Positions 19,545-31,318 of a stretch of DNA of 64,000 nt are shown in pieces; position 1 is the stretch's first letter, and each line of letters begins with the position of its first letter. The stretch lies in the NCBI GenBank assembly GCA_004020365.1, contig SAQR01000001.1, positions 37,939 to 101,938 on the forward strand. Direction: 5' to 3'. The DNA comes from Mesorhizobium sp. (lineage in GTDB: Bacteria > Pseudomonadota > Alphaproteobacteria > Rhizobiales > Rhizobiaceae). The translations under genes and the position numbers were made by a program. The notes under the pieces were generated by a model. The model made no database searches. It was not told the DNA's origin and worked only from the letters and a program-made list of their open reading frames with translations.

Positions 19545-20627
19545 ATGCTGGAACTGAGAAACGTGACGAAGACGGTCGGGGCGACGGAGCATATACGCGA
19601 CGTCTCGCTGACGCTTCAGCACGGCTCGCTCAACGTCCTTCTCGGGCCGACGCTTTCCGGCAAGACCAGCCTGATGCGGCTGATGGCCGGCCTTGATGTG
19701 CCGACATCCGGCTCGGTCTGGTTCGATGGCAAGGATGTCACCGGCATCCCGGTGCAGAAGCGCAACGTCGCCATGGTCTACCAGCAGTTCATCAACTATC
19801 CGGCGATGACCGTCTACGAGAACATCGCGTCGCCGCTGAGGGTGGCCGGTGCCGAGCGGGCAAAGATCGACAAGGAGGTGCGCAATGCCGCAGCCCTCCT
19901 GAAACTGACGCCCTTTCTCGACCGCACGCCCCTCAGCCTCTCCGGCGGCCAGCAACAGCGCACTGCGCTGGCGCGCGCCATCGTCAAGAACGCCAGCCTC
20001 GTGCTGCTCGACGAGCCGCTCGCCAACCTCGACTACAAGCTGCGCGAGGAGTTGCGTGCGGAATTGCCAAAAATCTTCGCGGCAACCGGCACCATCTTCG
20101 TCTACGCCACGACCGAGCCGCACGAAGCCTTGCTGCTCGGCGGCAACACGGCGACGCTTTCCGAAGGCCGCATCACCCAGTTCGGCCCGACGATCGACGT
20201 GTTCCGCAGGCCGAACGACCTCGTCACGGCCAAGACATTCGCCGATCCGCCGCTCAACACGATCGTGCTGAAGAAGAGCGGTTCGAGCTTCCTTCTTGAT
20301 GGTGGGGTGAGCCTCCCGGTGCCGGCTGAACTCGCCGGTATTGCCGATACGAGTTACACGATCGGCTTCCAGCCCCACCATCTCTCCCTTGCCCGGCCGA
20401 GCCCGTCGGCGGTGCCGGTGAGAGCCAAGGTGTCGGTTACCGAGATCACCGGTTCTGAAAGTTTTGTGCATCTCGACTTCGCCGATGTCCGCTGGGTGAT
20501 GCTTGAGCACGGCATTTTGGTGTTCGAGCCGGACCAGACCATCGAGGTGTTCATCGATCCGCGGCACATCATGGTGTTCGACGCGAACGGCCGCTCGGCT
20601 GCGCCGACACAGATGCTGGCGGCTTGA
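19545..20627 (+). CDS. glpS: glycerol ABC transporter ATP-binding protein GlpS (switch His missing)
   Basis: This 360-residue ATPase of a CUT1-type importer has Walker A as GPTLSGKTS (34-42), the Q-loop at Gln80, an intact LSGGQ signature (132-136) and Walker B LVLLDEP (152-158). The switch histidine expected in VTHDQ is replaced: the segment reads VYATTEPHEA, with Thr190 at the His position. A C-terminal TOBE-like domain follows. ATG at 19545 has GGGAGGAGG upstream. It pairs with GlpT, encoded 12 bases downstream, and energises glycerol uptake through GlpP/GlpQ/GlpV. Names follow the Rhizobium leguminosarum glycerol locus. Confidence 0.93.
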   Translation: MLELRNVTKTVGATEHIRDVSLTLQHGSLNVLLGPTLSGKTSLMRLMAGLDVPTSGSVWFDGKDVTGIPVQKRNVAMVYQQFINYPAMTVYENIASPLRVAGAERAKIDKEVRNAAALLKLTPFLDRTPLSLSGGQQQRTALARAIVKNASLVLLDEPLANLDYKLREELRAELPKIFAATGTIFVYATTEPHEALLLGGNTATLSEGRITQFGPTIDVFRRPNDLVTAKTFADPPLNTIVLKKSGSSFLLDGGVSLPVPAELAGIADTSYTIGFQPHHLSLARPSPSAVPVRAKVSVTEITGSESFVHLDFADVRWVMLEHGILVFEPDQTIEVFIDPRHIMVFDANGRSAAPTQMLAA

Positions 20628-20639
20628 GGAGGAGGGCAC

Positions 20640-21710
<1,071 letters not shown>

Positions 21711-21715
21711 ACTCC

Positions 21716-22582
21716 ATGGATAAGACCTGGAACAACAAGGCGTGGTTCATGGTGCTGCCGGTGCTGGTGCTGGTGGCGTTCAATGCAATCATTCCGCTGA
21801 TGACGGTGGTCAACTATTCAGTTCAGGAGACTTTCGGAAACAACCTGTTCTTCTTTGAGGGCGTTAAGTGGTTCCAGGAAGTGCTTAATTCGCCGCGCTT
21901 CCACGCATCGCTCCTGCGCCAGGTCGCCTTCACCGGCTTAATCCTGCTGATCGAGGTGCCGCTAGGAGTGGCGGTGGCGCTCGCCATGCCGCGTTCCGGC
22001 CCATGGGTCGCAGTCTGCCTGGTGTTGATGTCGCTGCCGTTGCTGATCCCATGGAACGTCGTCGGCGCCATGTGGAACATCTTTGCGCTGCCGGACATCG
22101 GGCTGCTCGGCTATGTTATCAACGCGATGGGCATCAGCTACAATTTCACCAGCCAGCCGCTGTCGGCGTGGTTCACCGTCGTCCTGATGGACGTATGGCA
22201 TTGGACCTCGCTGGTGGTGCTGCTTGCCTATGCAGGCCTCGTCTCGATACCCGACGCCTACTATCAGGCTGCAAAGATTGACGGGGCCTCACGCTGGTCG
22301 GTGTTCCGCTTTATCCAGTTGCCCAAGATGAAGCGCGTGCTGACCATTGCCGTGCTGCTGCGGTTCATGGACTCCTTCATGGTCTACACCGAACCGTTCG
22401 TACTGACAGGCGGGGGACCGGGCAACGCCACGACCTTCCTGTCGATCGATCTTGTCAAGGCAGCGCTTGGCGAATTCAACCTCGGAATCGCGGCGGCCAT
22501 GAGCATCATCTACTTCCTGATGACGCTGTTAATGTCGTGGCTCTTCTACACCCTGATGACCCAATCCGAAGCGGAGGGCTGA
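21716..22582 (+). CDS. glpP: glycerol ABC transporter permease GlpP
   Basis: This 288-residue inner-membrane permease has about six transmembrane segments. The EAA loop reads AAKIDGASRWSVFRFIQLPKMKR, the cytoplasmic helix that contacts the ATPase. It belongs to the MalF/UgpA-type sugar and polyol permeases and forms a heterodimer with GlpQ. It starts six bases after glpT and ends one base before glpQ, so translation is coupled. The cargo, glycerol, is inferred from neighbours and from the characterised rhizobial locus. Confidence 0.94.
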   Translation: MDKTWNNKAWFMVLPVLVLVAFNAIIPLMTVVNYSVQETFGNNLFFFEGVKWFQEVLNSPRFHASLLRQVAFTGLILLIEVPLGVAVALAMPRSGPWVAVCLVLMSLPLLIPWNVVGAMWNIFALPDIGLLGYVINAMGISYNFTSQPLSAWFTVVLMDVWHWTSLVVLLAYAGLVSIPDAYYQAAKIDGASRWSVFRFIQLPKMKRVLTIAVLLRFMDSFMVYTEPFVLTGGGPGNATTFLSIDLVKAALGEFNLGIAAAMSIIYFLMTLLMSWLFYTLMTQSEAEG

Positions 22583-22583
22583 G

Positions 22584-23513
<930 letters not shown>

Positions 23514-23540
23514 CGGCGGCGCAGGGAAGGAGTAAGGACG

Positions 23541-23822
23541 ATGGATCTGTCATGGATGGCCTGGACTTGGCAGACCGCCACCTTCTTCGGCGTGATCCTG
23601 CTTCTTCTGGTCGGGATGACCGTGTGGGAGTGGGCCAGTCCTGGCGGAGCGCCGCGCCATGGCATTCTCGGCCTCGATACTACGCGTGGCGACCGACTGT
23701 TCATTTCGCTGCTAGGCAGCGCCTACATCCATCTCGCTTGGCTGGGTCTTGTCGGACCCAACTTGTGGTGGGCACTCGCCCTCTCGATCGTCTACGCAAT
23801 CGGCGTTTTTCGATTCGTCTAG
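23541..23822 (+). CDS. glpU: small membrane protein of the glycerol transporter locus (DUF2160, GlpU)
   Basis: This 93-residue protein has two to three hydrophobic segments (FFGVILLLLVGMTVWEW, FISLLGSAYIHLAWLGLV and LWWALALSIVYAIGVFRF). It matches the DUF2160 family, found almost only beside glycerol-type ABC transporters of alphaproteobacteria. In the R. leguminosarum locus the matching gene is glpU. It may stabilise or regulate the permease complex; no biochemical role is established. GAAGGAG precedes the ATG. Confidence 0.9.
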   Translation: MDLSWMAWTWQTATFFGVILLLLVGMTVWEWASPGGAPRHGILGLDTTRGDRLFISLLGSAYIHLAWLGLVGPNLWWALALSIVYAIGVFRFV

Positions 23823-23894
23823 GGGGAGAAACTGTTGGAGCGGCCGCACAACGACCGCTCCGATCGCACTTGAAACCGAAATGGGAGGAACCTT

Positions 23895-25637
23895 ATGCGA
23901 CGTCACCTACTAACATCGACTACGGCACTAGTCCTGCTGCTCGGGGCCAGTCAGGCCTACGCAGGCATGGACGAAGCCAAGACATTCCTTGATACGGAAA
24001 TCAATGGTCTTTCGACCCTTGATCGCTCGGCTCAGGAAGCCGAAATGCAATGGTTTATCGATGCCGCGAAACCCTTCGCCGGCATGGAAGTCAACGTGCT
24101 GTCGGAAGGTATCCCGACACACACCTATGAATCGACCGTGCTCACCAAGGCGTTCGAGGCGATCACCGGCATCAAGGTCAACCACCAGATCCTCGGCGAG
24201 GGCGAAGTCGTCCAGGCCGTGCAGACCCAGATGCAGACCAACCGCAACCTTTATGACGCTTATGTCAACGACAGCGACCTGATCGGCACCCATTCGCGGC
24301 TGCAGCTTGCCGTAAATCTCACCGATTTCATGGCCGGCGAAGGGAAAGATGTCACCCTTCCGACGCTCGATCTCGAAGACTTCATAGGCATCAAGTTCAC
24401 GACCGGCCCGGACGGCAAGCTCTACCAGCTCCCGGACCAGCAGTTCGCCAACCTCTACTGGTTCCGCAAGGACTGGTTCGACAAGCCGGAACTCAAGGAA
24501 AAGTTCAAGGCCAAGTATGGCTACGATCTCGGCGTCCCGGTGAACTGGTCCGCCTACGAGGATATCGCCGAATTCTTCTCCAAGGACGTGAAGGAAATCG
24601 ACGGCGTGCAGGTCTTCGGACACATGGACTACGGCAAGCGCGCACCCGATCTCGGTTGGCGCATGACTGACGCGTGGCTGTCCATGGCCGGCACCGGCAG
24701 CCCCGGCGAGCCGAATGGCGTCCCGATCGATGAATGGGGCATCCGCATGGAGGCGGGCACCTGCAATCCGGTCGGCGCGAGCGTTTCGCGTGGTGGCGAG
24801 GCGAATGGTCCGGCGTCGGTCTATGCCATCGCAAAGTGGGACGAGTGGCTGCGCAACTTTGCGCCTCCCGGAGCAGCGAGCTACGATTTCTACCAGTCGC
24901 TGCCCGCGCTCAGCCAAGGCAACGTGGCCCAGCAGATCTTCTGGTACACGGCTTTCCTCGCCGACATGGTGAAGCCCAAGTCGGAAGGCAACAACACGGT
25001 CGATGATGAGGGCAATTTGTTGTGGCGCATGGCCCCGTCGCCGCACGGCCCGTACTGGAAGGAAGGGCAGAAGATCGGCTATCAGGACGTGGGCTCTTGG
25101 ACGATCCTGAAATCGACCCCGACCGATCGTGCCAAGGCCGCCTGGCTTTATGCGCAGTTCGTCGTGTCGAAGACCGTGTCTCTGAAGAAGTCCCATGTCG
25201 GGCTCACTCTGATCCGCGATTCCGACATTCGGCATCAGTCGTTTACCGACCGTGCGCCCAAACTCGGCGGCTGGGTGGAGTTCTACCGCTCTCCAGACCG
25301 GGTCGCTTGGTCGCCGACCGGCATTAACGTGCCCGACTACCCCAAGCTCGCCCAGATCTGGTGGCAGCAGATCGGCGACGTGAACTCAGGGGCATTCACG
25401 CCGCAGCAGGCGATGGACCGCCTCGCTGAGGAAATGGACATCACGATGGCCCGCATGCAGGCCGCCGACGAGTCCGCTAAGGTCTATGGCGGCTGTGGTC
25501 CGCGACTCAACGAGCCGAAAGATCCAGCCGAATGGTTGGGCAAGCCGAACGGTCCCAAGGCCAAACTCGAGAACGAGAAGCCGAAAGGCGAGACCATCGT
25601 TTATGAGGAACTGATCAAGCGCTGGACCACCCAGTAG
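23895..25637 (+). CDS. glpV: glycerol ABC transporter substrate-binding protein GlpV
   Basis: This 580-residue periplasmic binding protein has a Sec signal peptide (LLTSTTALVLLLGASQAYA, cleavage near residue 23). A two-lobed extracellular solute-binding fold follows, larger than typical CUT1 proteins (about 430 residues). Aromatic motifs such as FANLYWFRKDWFDKPE line the likely ligand cleft. GGGAGGAA precedes the ATG. It delivers glycerol to GlpPQ. It ends 83 bases before glpK. Confidence 0.93.
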   Translation: MRRHLLTSTTALVLLLGASQAYAGMDEAKTFLDTEINGLSTLDRSAQEAEMQWFIDAAKPFAGMEVNVLSEGIPTHTYESTVLTKAFEAITGIKVNHQILGEGEVVQAVQTQMQTNRNLYDAYVNDSDLIGTHSRLQLAVNLTDFMAGEGKDVTLPTLDLEDFIGIKFTTGPDGKLYQLPDQQFANLYWFRKDWFDKPELKEKFKAKYGYDLGVPVNWSAYEDIAEFFSKDVKEIDGVQVFGHMDYGKRAPDLGWRMTDAWLSMAGTGSPGEPNGVPIDEWGIRMEAGTCNPVGASVSRGGEANGPASVYAIAKWDEWLRNFAPPGAASYDFYQSLPALSQGNVAQQIFWYTAFLADMVKPKSEGNNTVDDEGNLLWRMAPSPHGPYWKEGQKIGYQDVGSWTILKSTPTDRAKAAWLYAQFVVSKTVSLKKSHVGLTLIRDSDIRHQSFTDRAPKLGGWVEFYRSPDRVAWSPTGINVPDYPKLAQIWWQQIGDVNSGAFTPQQAMDRLAEEMDITMARMQAADESAKVYGGCGPRLNEPKDPAEWLGKPNGPKAKLENEKPKGETIVYEELIKRWTTQ

Positions 25638-25720
25638 GCTTGCCGAACCGCCAAAGCGGAAAAGACAACAGGGAGGCGGCGCGAGCCGTCTCCCTTCGTT
25701 GCAACTGAGGGGTAGACAGC

Positions 25721-27214
25721 ATGACCGGATACATCTTGTCGATCGACCAGGGCACCACGTCCAGCCGCGCCATCGTGTTCGACGGGTCCATGAAACTCGT
25801 GGGCAGCGGACAAAAGGAGTTTGCCCAGCACTATCCGGCCTCCGGCTGGGTTGAGCACGATCCAGAGGAAATCTGGGACACGGTCGTTTCGACCTGCAAG
25901 GCAGCCTTGGCTGCTGCCGGGCGAAAGGCCGCCGACATCTCGGCAATCGGCATCACCAACCAGCGCGAGACCGTCGTCATCTGGGACAGGGCGACCGGCA
26001 GGCCGATCCATAACGCGATCGTCTGGCAGGACCGCCGCACCGCGCCGCTGTGCCAGAAATTGAAGAAGCAGGGGCTGGAGAAGAAGTTCACCAGAAAGAC
26101 TGGCCTGCTGCTCGATCCCTATTTCTCCGGCACCAAGATCGCCTGGATGCTGGACAAGGTGAAGGGCGCCAGGAAACGCGCCGACAAGGGCGAATTGCTG
26201 GCCGGCACCATCGACAGCTTTCTGATCTGGCGGCTGACCGGCGGCAAGGTTCACGCTACCGATGCCACCAACGCCTCGCGCACGCTGGTCTACAACATCG
26301 AAAACAATGCCTGGGACGACGAGCTTCTGGCCATTCTCGGCATACCGCGAAGAATGCTACCGCAAGTGAAGGATTGCGCCGATGACTATGGAATCACTGA
26401 GAAAAGCCTGTTCGGCGCAGAGGTAAGGATTCTCGGTGTGGCCGGTGACCAGCACGCGGCGACTATCGGCCAGGCCTGTTTCGAGCCGGGCATGATGAAA
26501 TCCACCTATGGCACCGGCTGCTTCGCGCTGCTCAACACGGGCAGCGATCTGGTGCGCTCGAAGAACCGTCTGTTGACGACCATTGCCTACAGGCTGAACG
26601 GCAAGACCACCTATGCGCTGGAAGGGTCGATCTTCATCGCGGGTGCTGCCGTGCAATGGCTGCGCGACGGCATCAAGGTGATCGGCAAGGCCGAGCAGAG
26701 CGGCGTGCTGGCGGCGAGCGCCGACCCGACCCAGCAAGTCTACCTGGTGCCGGCTTTCGTCGGGCTTGGCGCGCCGCATTGGGACGCCGAGGCGCGCGGC
26801 GCCATTTTTGGGCTGACCCGCAATTCGGGCCCGGCGGAATTTGCCCGTGCCGCGCTTGAATCCGTCGCGTTCCAGACGCGCGACCTGCTCGACGCGATGC
26901 GCAGGGACTGGAAGAGCACCTCAGCGAAGACCGTTCTCAGGGTCGATGGCGGCATGGTGGCGTCGGACTGGACGATGCAGCGGCTTGCCGACATCCTCGA
27001 TGCGCCGGTCGACCGTCCGACCATCCTCGAGACGACGGCGCTCGGCGCGGCATGGCTGGCCGGCTCGAAGGCCGGTGTCTGGCCGAAGACAAGGGAATTC
27101 GCCAGGAGCTGGGCGCTGGAGCGACGGTTTCGGCCGGACATGGATGCATCGGTCCGTTCCGCAAAGCTGGCGGGTTGGCGCCATGCCGTGCGCCGGACGC
27201 TGAGCACGCTGTAG
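25721..27214 (+). CDS. glpK: glycerol kinase
   Basis: This 497-residue FGGY kinase phosphorylates glycerol to glycerol 3-phosphate, the substrate of GlpD in the same locus. The N-terminal phosphate loop is [40 protein letters not shown] and the glycerol-site [10 protein letters not shown] follow, with the C-terminal ATP-binding [14 protein letters not shown]. The length is that of full-length bacterial enzymes. The gene follows glpV by 83 bases and is closed by a strong terminator, so it is probably the last gene of the operon. Confidence 0.97.
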   Translation: MTGYILSIDQGTTSSRAIVFDGSMKLVGSGQKEFAQHYPASGWVEHDPEEIWDTVVSTCKAALAAAGRKAADISAIGITNQRETVVIWDRATGRPIHNAIVWQDRRTAPLCQKLKKQGLEKKFTRKTGLLLDPYFSGTKIAWMLDKVKGARKRADKGELLAGTIDSFLIWRLTGGKVHATDATNASRTLVYNIENNAWDDELLAILGIPRRMLPQVKDCADDYGITEKSLFGAEVRILGVAGDQHAATIGQACFEPGMMKSTYGTGCFALLNTGSDLVRSKNRLLTTIAYRLNGKTTYALEGSIFIAGAAVQWLRDGIKVIGKAEQSGVLAASADPTQQVYLVPAFVGLGAPHWDAEARGAIFGLTRNSGPAEFARAALESVAFQTRDLLDAMRRDWKSTSAKTVLRVDGGMVASDWTMQRLADILDAPVDRPTILETTALGAAWLAGSKAGVWPKTREFARSWALERRFRPDMDASVRSAKLAGWRHAVRRTLSTL

Positions 27215-27226
27215 ATTCGCGTACCA

Positions 27227-27260
27227 AAAGAGCCTGCGCCGTTGCCGACGCAGGCTCTTT
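27227..27260. terminator. bidirectional terminator between glpK and the BA14K gene
   Basis: AAAGAGCCTGCG and CGCAGGCTCTTT form a perfect 12-base stem with a 10-base loop. Each strand ends in T-rich sequence, so it can serve both convergent genes. Confidence 0.9.
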
Positions 27261-27273
27261 CAACAACCCGTTC

Positions 27274-27846
27274 TCAGTATGAATAGGGCGAGATGCACGG
27301 CCGGCGGGGGCCGTAGTAAGGCTTATACGTGTTGTCCCATGCCCGGTACGATCTGTAGCGGCTGTAGCACCACTCCACGTGGGCATCGCTGCGATAGATG
27401 CGGCGGGGCTGGCTGTTGATGATCGCGCCGGTAATCAGCGCGCCAGTGGCGAAGGCCGCCAGCGGGAACCAGTAGTCGTTGTAGCGACGATAGCCAGGAC
27501 GATAGTAGCGATAGCCGCGATAGCCGCGCCAATACCTAAAATCGTCACCACGGGCGAAACGACGAAAATCGCGGCGGGAAAAATCGCGGCGGGCAAAATC
27601 GCGACGGAAATCACGGCGGAATTCGCGACGGAAGTCGCCGCGACGGAAATCACGGCGGCGGAAATCGCGACGGAAATCGCGGTCGAAACCACGCCTCCAC
27701 CGTCTGTGCTCGACAGTCTGGACATCCGACGAGACGTTCTGACCCAGCGGCACGTAGATGGGCTGGGCGTTGACGGGCACGATTTGTGCTGCAGCGAAAG
27801 ACGCTGACAGCACGGTCGCCAGCAAGCCCGACATGATCCTGTTCAT
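27274..27846 (-). CDS. BA14K family exported protein with RDF-rich repeat
   Basis: This 190-residue protein starts with a signal peptide ([20 protein letters not shown]). It then has a striking low-complexity region (roughly residues 50-105) of repeated [13 protein letters not shown] units. After a short hydrophobic segment ([15 protein letters not shown]), the BA14K signature follows at the C-terminus ([25 protein letters not shown]). BA14K proteins of Brucella and rhizobia are surface or envelope proteins, some with lectin-like or immunogenic properties. The ATG at 27846 has GGAG six bases upstream. It is convergent with glpK. Confidence 0.88.
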   Translation of the reverse strand: MNRIMSGLLATVLSASFAAAQIVPVNAQPIYVPLGQNVSSDVQTVEHRRWRRGFDRDFRRDFRRRDFRRGDFRREFRRDFRRDFARRDFSRRDFRRFARGDDFRYWRGYRGYRYYRPGYRRYNDYWFPLAAFATGALITGAIINSQPRRIYRSDAHVEWCYSRYRSYRAWDNTYKPYYGPRRPCISPYSY

Positions 27847-28044
27847 GGTCATCTCCTTGAAAGCGTCGTCCCTTGTAGCCATAAAAACGGGGAGGTTGCG
27901 CAATTGTTCCGCGAAAAATAGCAAGCTGCTGATTTGTAATAGGTCTCGGCTTTTGTGCGAGACAGCCGCTCCGATCTTGTGGAGACGGTTTGCGAGGCGT
28001 CAGGAGACCGCGAAAAGTCCGGCTTGCGAGGCCGCTTTTTCCGG

Positions 28045-28073
28045 TTGACCGTTCGAGACACTCTCCCTATGTT
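28045..28073 (+). promoter_or_regulatory. promoter of the tRNA-Lys gene
   Basis: TTGACC (28045-28050) and TATGTT (28068-28073) are separated by 17 bases, about 37 bases before the mature 5' end of the tRNA. This is a good match to a housekeeping promoter. Confidence 0.7.
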
Positions 28074-28109
28074 CCGCGCAATTTCGAGGGCGGCATCCTG
28101 AGCCCGCGG

Positions 28110-28185
28110 GAGCGCGTAGCTCAGCCGGTAGAGCAACTGACTTTTAATCAGTAGGTCCAGGGTTCGAATCCCTGCGCGCTCACCA
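28110..28185 (+). tRNA. tRNA-Lys (anticodon UUU)
   Basis: The 76 bases fold as a cloverleaf. The acceptor stem is GAGCGCG/CGCGCTC. The D arm begins TAGCTCAGCCGGTAGAGCA. The anticodon loop CTTTTAA carries TTT within a CTGA-type stem, and the T arm GGTTCGAATCC is canonical. The CCA end is encoded. A run of six T residues follows and may end transcription. The gene stands alone. Confidence 0.98.
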
Positions 28186-28304
28186 TTTTTTCCTGAAGAA
28201 TCAATAGGTTAGCGTTCCCGTTCCCCGTCTAAAGCGAGATGCTTCATGACTTCTTTGGGGTTTTGTGGCGGGGTCGACCCGGATTCGCTCAAGAATCGTC
28301 TCGA

Positions 28305-29429
28305 TCACACCAGAGAGACATTGCCGCCGGCATGGCGCTCCAGCCGGCCGGCGAGGTCGAGTTCCAGCAGCACCATGAAAACCTGAGCGGGATGCAGGCC
28401 GGTGTGGCGGATGATTTCGTCGACCGCCACCGGCGTCGGGCCAAGCGCTTCGATGACGCGGGCGCGGTCGCCTTCGCCGGGTGGCGGCGTTGCCGAAAAG
28501 TCGGGCGGCTCTTCGAGCGACGCCGTTCTTGGCGCCAGTGCGCCAACCAGCGGCGTGATCGCACCGGTAATGTCCGAAGCTTCGGTGACCAGGGTGGCGC
28601 CGTCCTTGAGCAAGGCGTTGGCGCCGGCGGCGCGCGGATCGAGCGGCGAGCCGGGGACGGCGAAGACCAGCCGGCCCATCTCGCCGGCAAGCCTGGCGCT
28701 GATCAGCGAGCCGGAACGTAGCGCCGCCTCGACTACGACCAGCCCCAATGCCGCGCCGGCGACAAGGCGGTTGCGGCGCGGAAAATCCTGGGCGCGCGGC
28801 TGCCAGCCGAACGGCATCTCTGAAATGATAGCGCCGCCGCGCTCGGCAATCTCGTTGCACAATGCGGCATTCTCGGGCGGGTAGGGCAGGTCGAGGCCGC
28901 CGGCAAGCACACCGATCGTGCCTGACGCGAGGCTGCCCTGATGTGCTGCCGTGTCGATGCCGCGCGCCAGGCCGGAGACGATGCCGAAGCCGTCGCGGCC
29001 GAGTTCGGCGGCGAGCGTCCGCGCCATCTTGATGCCGGCCAGTGAGGCGTTGCGGGCGCCGACTATGGCGACCGCCGGCAGCCGGAACACCGCGCCTTCG
29101 CCCTTGACCGCGAGCAGCGGCGGCGGATGGTCCATGCTTTTCATGAGCGGCGGATAGTCGGCCTCGCCAATGCCGACGAAGCGGGCGCCGGCCCGTCGGG
29201 CGGTCTCCAGTTCCGCCTCGGCCTCGGCCATCGTCGGGATGCGGACGGTCTTTCTGGCGCCGCCCGAAATCATTAGCTCGGGCAGCATCTCGAGCGCCGT
29301 CTCGGCCGAGCCAAAACGGTTGATCAGGTCGCGAAAGGTGGCCGGGCCGACATTCGGCGTGCGGATCAAACGAAGCCAGCTCAACCGCTGCCGGTCGCTG
29401 AGCCGCGTCCCGGCGGGGCGCTGGCTCAC
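28305..29429 (-). CDS. dprA: DNA-processing protein DprA
   Basis: This 374-residue protein loads RecA onto incoming single-stranded DNA during natural transformation and is widespread even in species not known to transform. A SAM-like N-terminal region ([19 protein letters not shown]) precedes the Rossmann core, with [25 protein letters not shown] and a conserved GxxAVPGS segment ([15 protein letters not shown]). A C-terminal winged helix ([22 protein letters not shown]) is present. The start is GTG at 29429 overlapping the plsY stop (GTGA), which shows translational coupling. Confidence 0.95.
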   Translation of the reverse strand: MSQRPAGTRLSDRQRLSWLRLIRTPNVGPATFRDLINRFGSAETALEMLPELMISGGARKTVRIPTMAEAEAELETARRAGARFVGIGEADYPPLMKSMDHPPPLLAVKGEGAVFRLPAVAIVGARNASLAGIKMARTLAAELGRDGFGIVSGLARGIDTAAHQGSLASGTIGVLAGGLDLPYPPENAALCNEIAERGGAIISEMPFGWQPRAQDFPRRNRLVAGAALGLVVVEAALRSGSLISARLAGEMGRLVFAVPGSPLDPRAAGANALLKDGATLVTEASDITGAITPLVGALAPRTASLEEPPDFSATPPPGEGDRARVIEALGPTPVAVDEIIRHTGLHPAQVFMVLLELDLAGRLERHAGGNVSLV

Positions 29430-30013
29430 TCCCTGGCTCCGATCTTGTTCTCGGTGCCGGCCAGCAGCCGGGTAATGTTGGCCCGGTGTTTTACGATGAC
29501 GATCAGGCTCATCAGCGCGAACAGCCCGGCAATCTCGGGCGTGCTGAGGACATAGAGCGCGATCGGCACGACGATTGCTGCCGTCAGCGCCGCCAGTGAG
29601 GAATAGCGGAACAGGAAAGCCATGGCCAGCCAGACGAGGGCGAAGATCAGCGCCACCTGCCAGGCAAGAGCGATCAGCACGCCGAGATAGGTGGCGACCC
29701 CCTTGCCGCCCTTGAAGCCGAGCCAGACCGGGAAGAGATGGCCAAAAAAGGCGCCGAGGCCGGCCCAGAGCCCGAGCTCCGCGGCAAAGTAACCGGCGAT
29801 CAGCACCGCCGCCGTGCCTTTCAGCGCGTCGAGCAGCAGCGTGGCGGCAGCCAGGCCCTTGTTGCCAGTGCGCAGCACATTGGTGGCGCCGATATTGCCG
29901 GAGCCGATGTTGCGGACGTCGCCAAGGCCGGCGGCACGGGTGATCAGCAGGCCGAACGGGATCGAGCCGAGCAGATAGCCGAACACCAGCGCCAAGACGA
30001 TGCCGTAAGCCAT
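29426..30013 (-). CDS. plsY: glycerol-3-phosphate acyltransferase PlsY
   Basis: This 195-residue polytopic inner-membrane enzyme transfers the acyl group of acyl-phosphate to glycerol 3-phosphate, beginning phospholipid synthesis. The three cytosolic motifs are visible: GSIPFGLLI (motif 1), [17 protein letters not shown] (motif 2) and [13 protein letters not shown] (motif 3). The expected five membrane helices are present. It lies between pyrC' and dprA in one minus-strand unit, with its stop overlapping dprA. Confidence 0.96.
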   Translation of the reverse strand: MAYGIVLALVFGYLLGSIPFGLLITRAAGLGDVRNIGSGNIGATNVLRTGNKGLAAATLLLDALKGTAAVLIAGYFAAELGLWAGLGAFFGHLFPVWLGFKGGKGVATYLGVLIALAWQVALIFALVWLAMAFLFRYSSLAALTAAIVVPIALYVLSTPEIAGLFALMSLIVIVKHRANITRLLAGTENKIGARE

Positions 30014-30031
30014 TGTTCCCCCAGCTATGCC

Positions 30032-31318
30032 CTAGGCCGAAAACACTGTGCGGCCCGCCACCATCGTTTGCAAGACCTTGCCCTGCAGCCGCGCGCCTTC
30101 GAAACAGGTGTTTTTCGAGCGCGAACGGATACCGCTTTCGCTGACGATCCATGGCTCGTCGAGATCGACCAGCGCAAGGTCGGCGACCGCCCCCGGCTTC
30201 AGCGTGCCGCCGGGCAGGCCGAACAGTCTTGCCGGGGCAGTGGACAATGTCTCAACCAACCTGAGCAGCGTCAAATCGCCATTATGGTAGAGCCGCAGCG
30301 CCGCGCCGAGCAGCGTTTCCAGTCCAATCGCGCCGGCCGCGGCGTCGGCGAAGGGCAGGCGCTTGGTGTCGACGTCCTGCGGGTCGTGCGAGGATACGAT
30401 GATGTCGATCGTGCCGTCCCTGACCGCTTCGATCATCGCCAGCCGGTCTTCTTCGGCGCGCAGCGGCGGCGTCAGCCGAAAGAAGGTGCGGTATTCGCCG
30501 ACATCGTTCTCGTTGAGCGACAGATTGTGGATCGAGACGCCTGCTGTGACGTTGGCGCTGTCGGCCTTGGCCCTCGTTACCGCGTTTGCCGCCATGGCAG
30601 TCGAAATCTTGGCCGCGTGATAGGCGCCGCCAGTCAGCCGCGCCAGCGCAAGATCGCGCTCCAGCGGAATGGACTCGGCCTCGCGCGGAATGCCGGCAAG
30701 GCCGAGCCAGCTGGCATAGAGGCCTTCGTTCATGACGCCTGACGAAGCGAGGTCCGCGTCCTGGGTTTCATGCGCGATCACGCCGCCGAAATCGCGCGCA
30801 TAGGTCAGCGCACGGCGCATCACCAATGCGCTTGATATGGTGTGCCGCCCGTCAGTGAAGGCGATCGCGCCGGCCTCGCGCAGCAGGCCGAATTCGGTCA
30901 TCTCGCGGCCTTCGAGGCCTTTGGTGATCGCCGCGGCCGGAAAGATGTTGACGACGGCCGTGTCCTTGGCGGTGCGCAGCACGAATTCGACCAGCGCGAC
31001 ATTGTCGATCACCGGGTCGGTGTCGGGCATCATGACGATCGAAGTGACGCCGCCGGCCGCCGCCGCCACACTGGCCGAAGCGATGGTCTCGCGGTGTTCG
31101 CCGCCCGGTTCGCCGATGAAGACGCGCGCATCGATCAGGCCGGGAAAGATTGCTTTGCCGGCGCAGTCGATGACGGTAGCATCTTGCGCAGCGCCCTGAT
31201 TCAAGGCCGCCTTGCCGGCGGCGACGATCTTGCGGCCCTCGACAATGACCGTGCCGACCTCGTCGATGCCGCGCGACGGATCGACGATGCGGGCCCGGCT
31301 GAACACCGTTGTACTCAT
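30032..31318 (-). CDS. pyrC': dihydroorotase homologue lacking metal ligands (PyrC', pseudoenzyme)
   Basis: This 428-residue member of the dihydroorotase family keeps the overall amidohydrolase frame (PGLID at 59-63, [29 protein letters not shown]). The zinc-binding His-x-His after PGLID is replaced: residues 65-67 read Arg-Val-Phe. Other catalytic blocks are also changed, for example SSHDPQ in place of the usual DHAPH. Such inactive homologues next to pyrB are known as PyrC' (Pseudomonas), where they hold aspartate carbamoyltransferase in a dodecamer. It overlaps pyrB by ATGA. A catalytic dihydroorotase must lie elsewhere. Confidence 0.92.
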   Translation of the reverse strand: MSTTVFSRARIVDPSRGIDEVGTVIVEGRKIVAAGKAALNQGAAQDATVIDCAGKAIFPGLIDARVFIGEPGGEHRETIASASVAAAAGGVTSIVMMPDTDPVIDNVALVEFVLRTAKDTAVVNIFPAAAITKGLEGREMTEFGLLREAGAIAFTDGRHTISSALVMRRALTYARDFGGVIAHETQDADLASSGVMNEGLYASWLGLAGIPREAESIPLERDLALARLTGGAYHAAKISTAMAANAVTRAKADSANVTAGVSIHNLSLNENDVGEYRTFFRLTPPLRAEEDRLAMIEAVRDGTIDIIVSSHDPQDVDTKRLPFADAAAGAIGLETLLGAALRLYHNGDLTLLRLVETLSTAPARLFGLPGGTLKPGAVADLALVDLDEPWIVSESGIRSRSKNTCFEGARLQGKVLQTMVAGRTVFSA

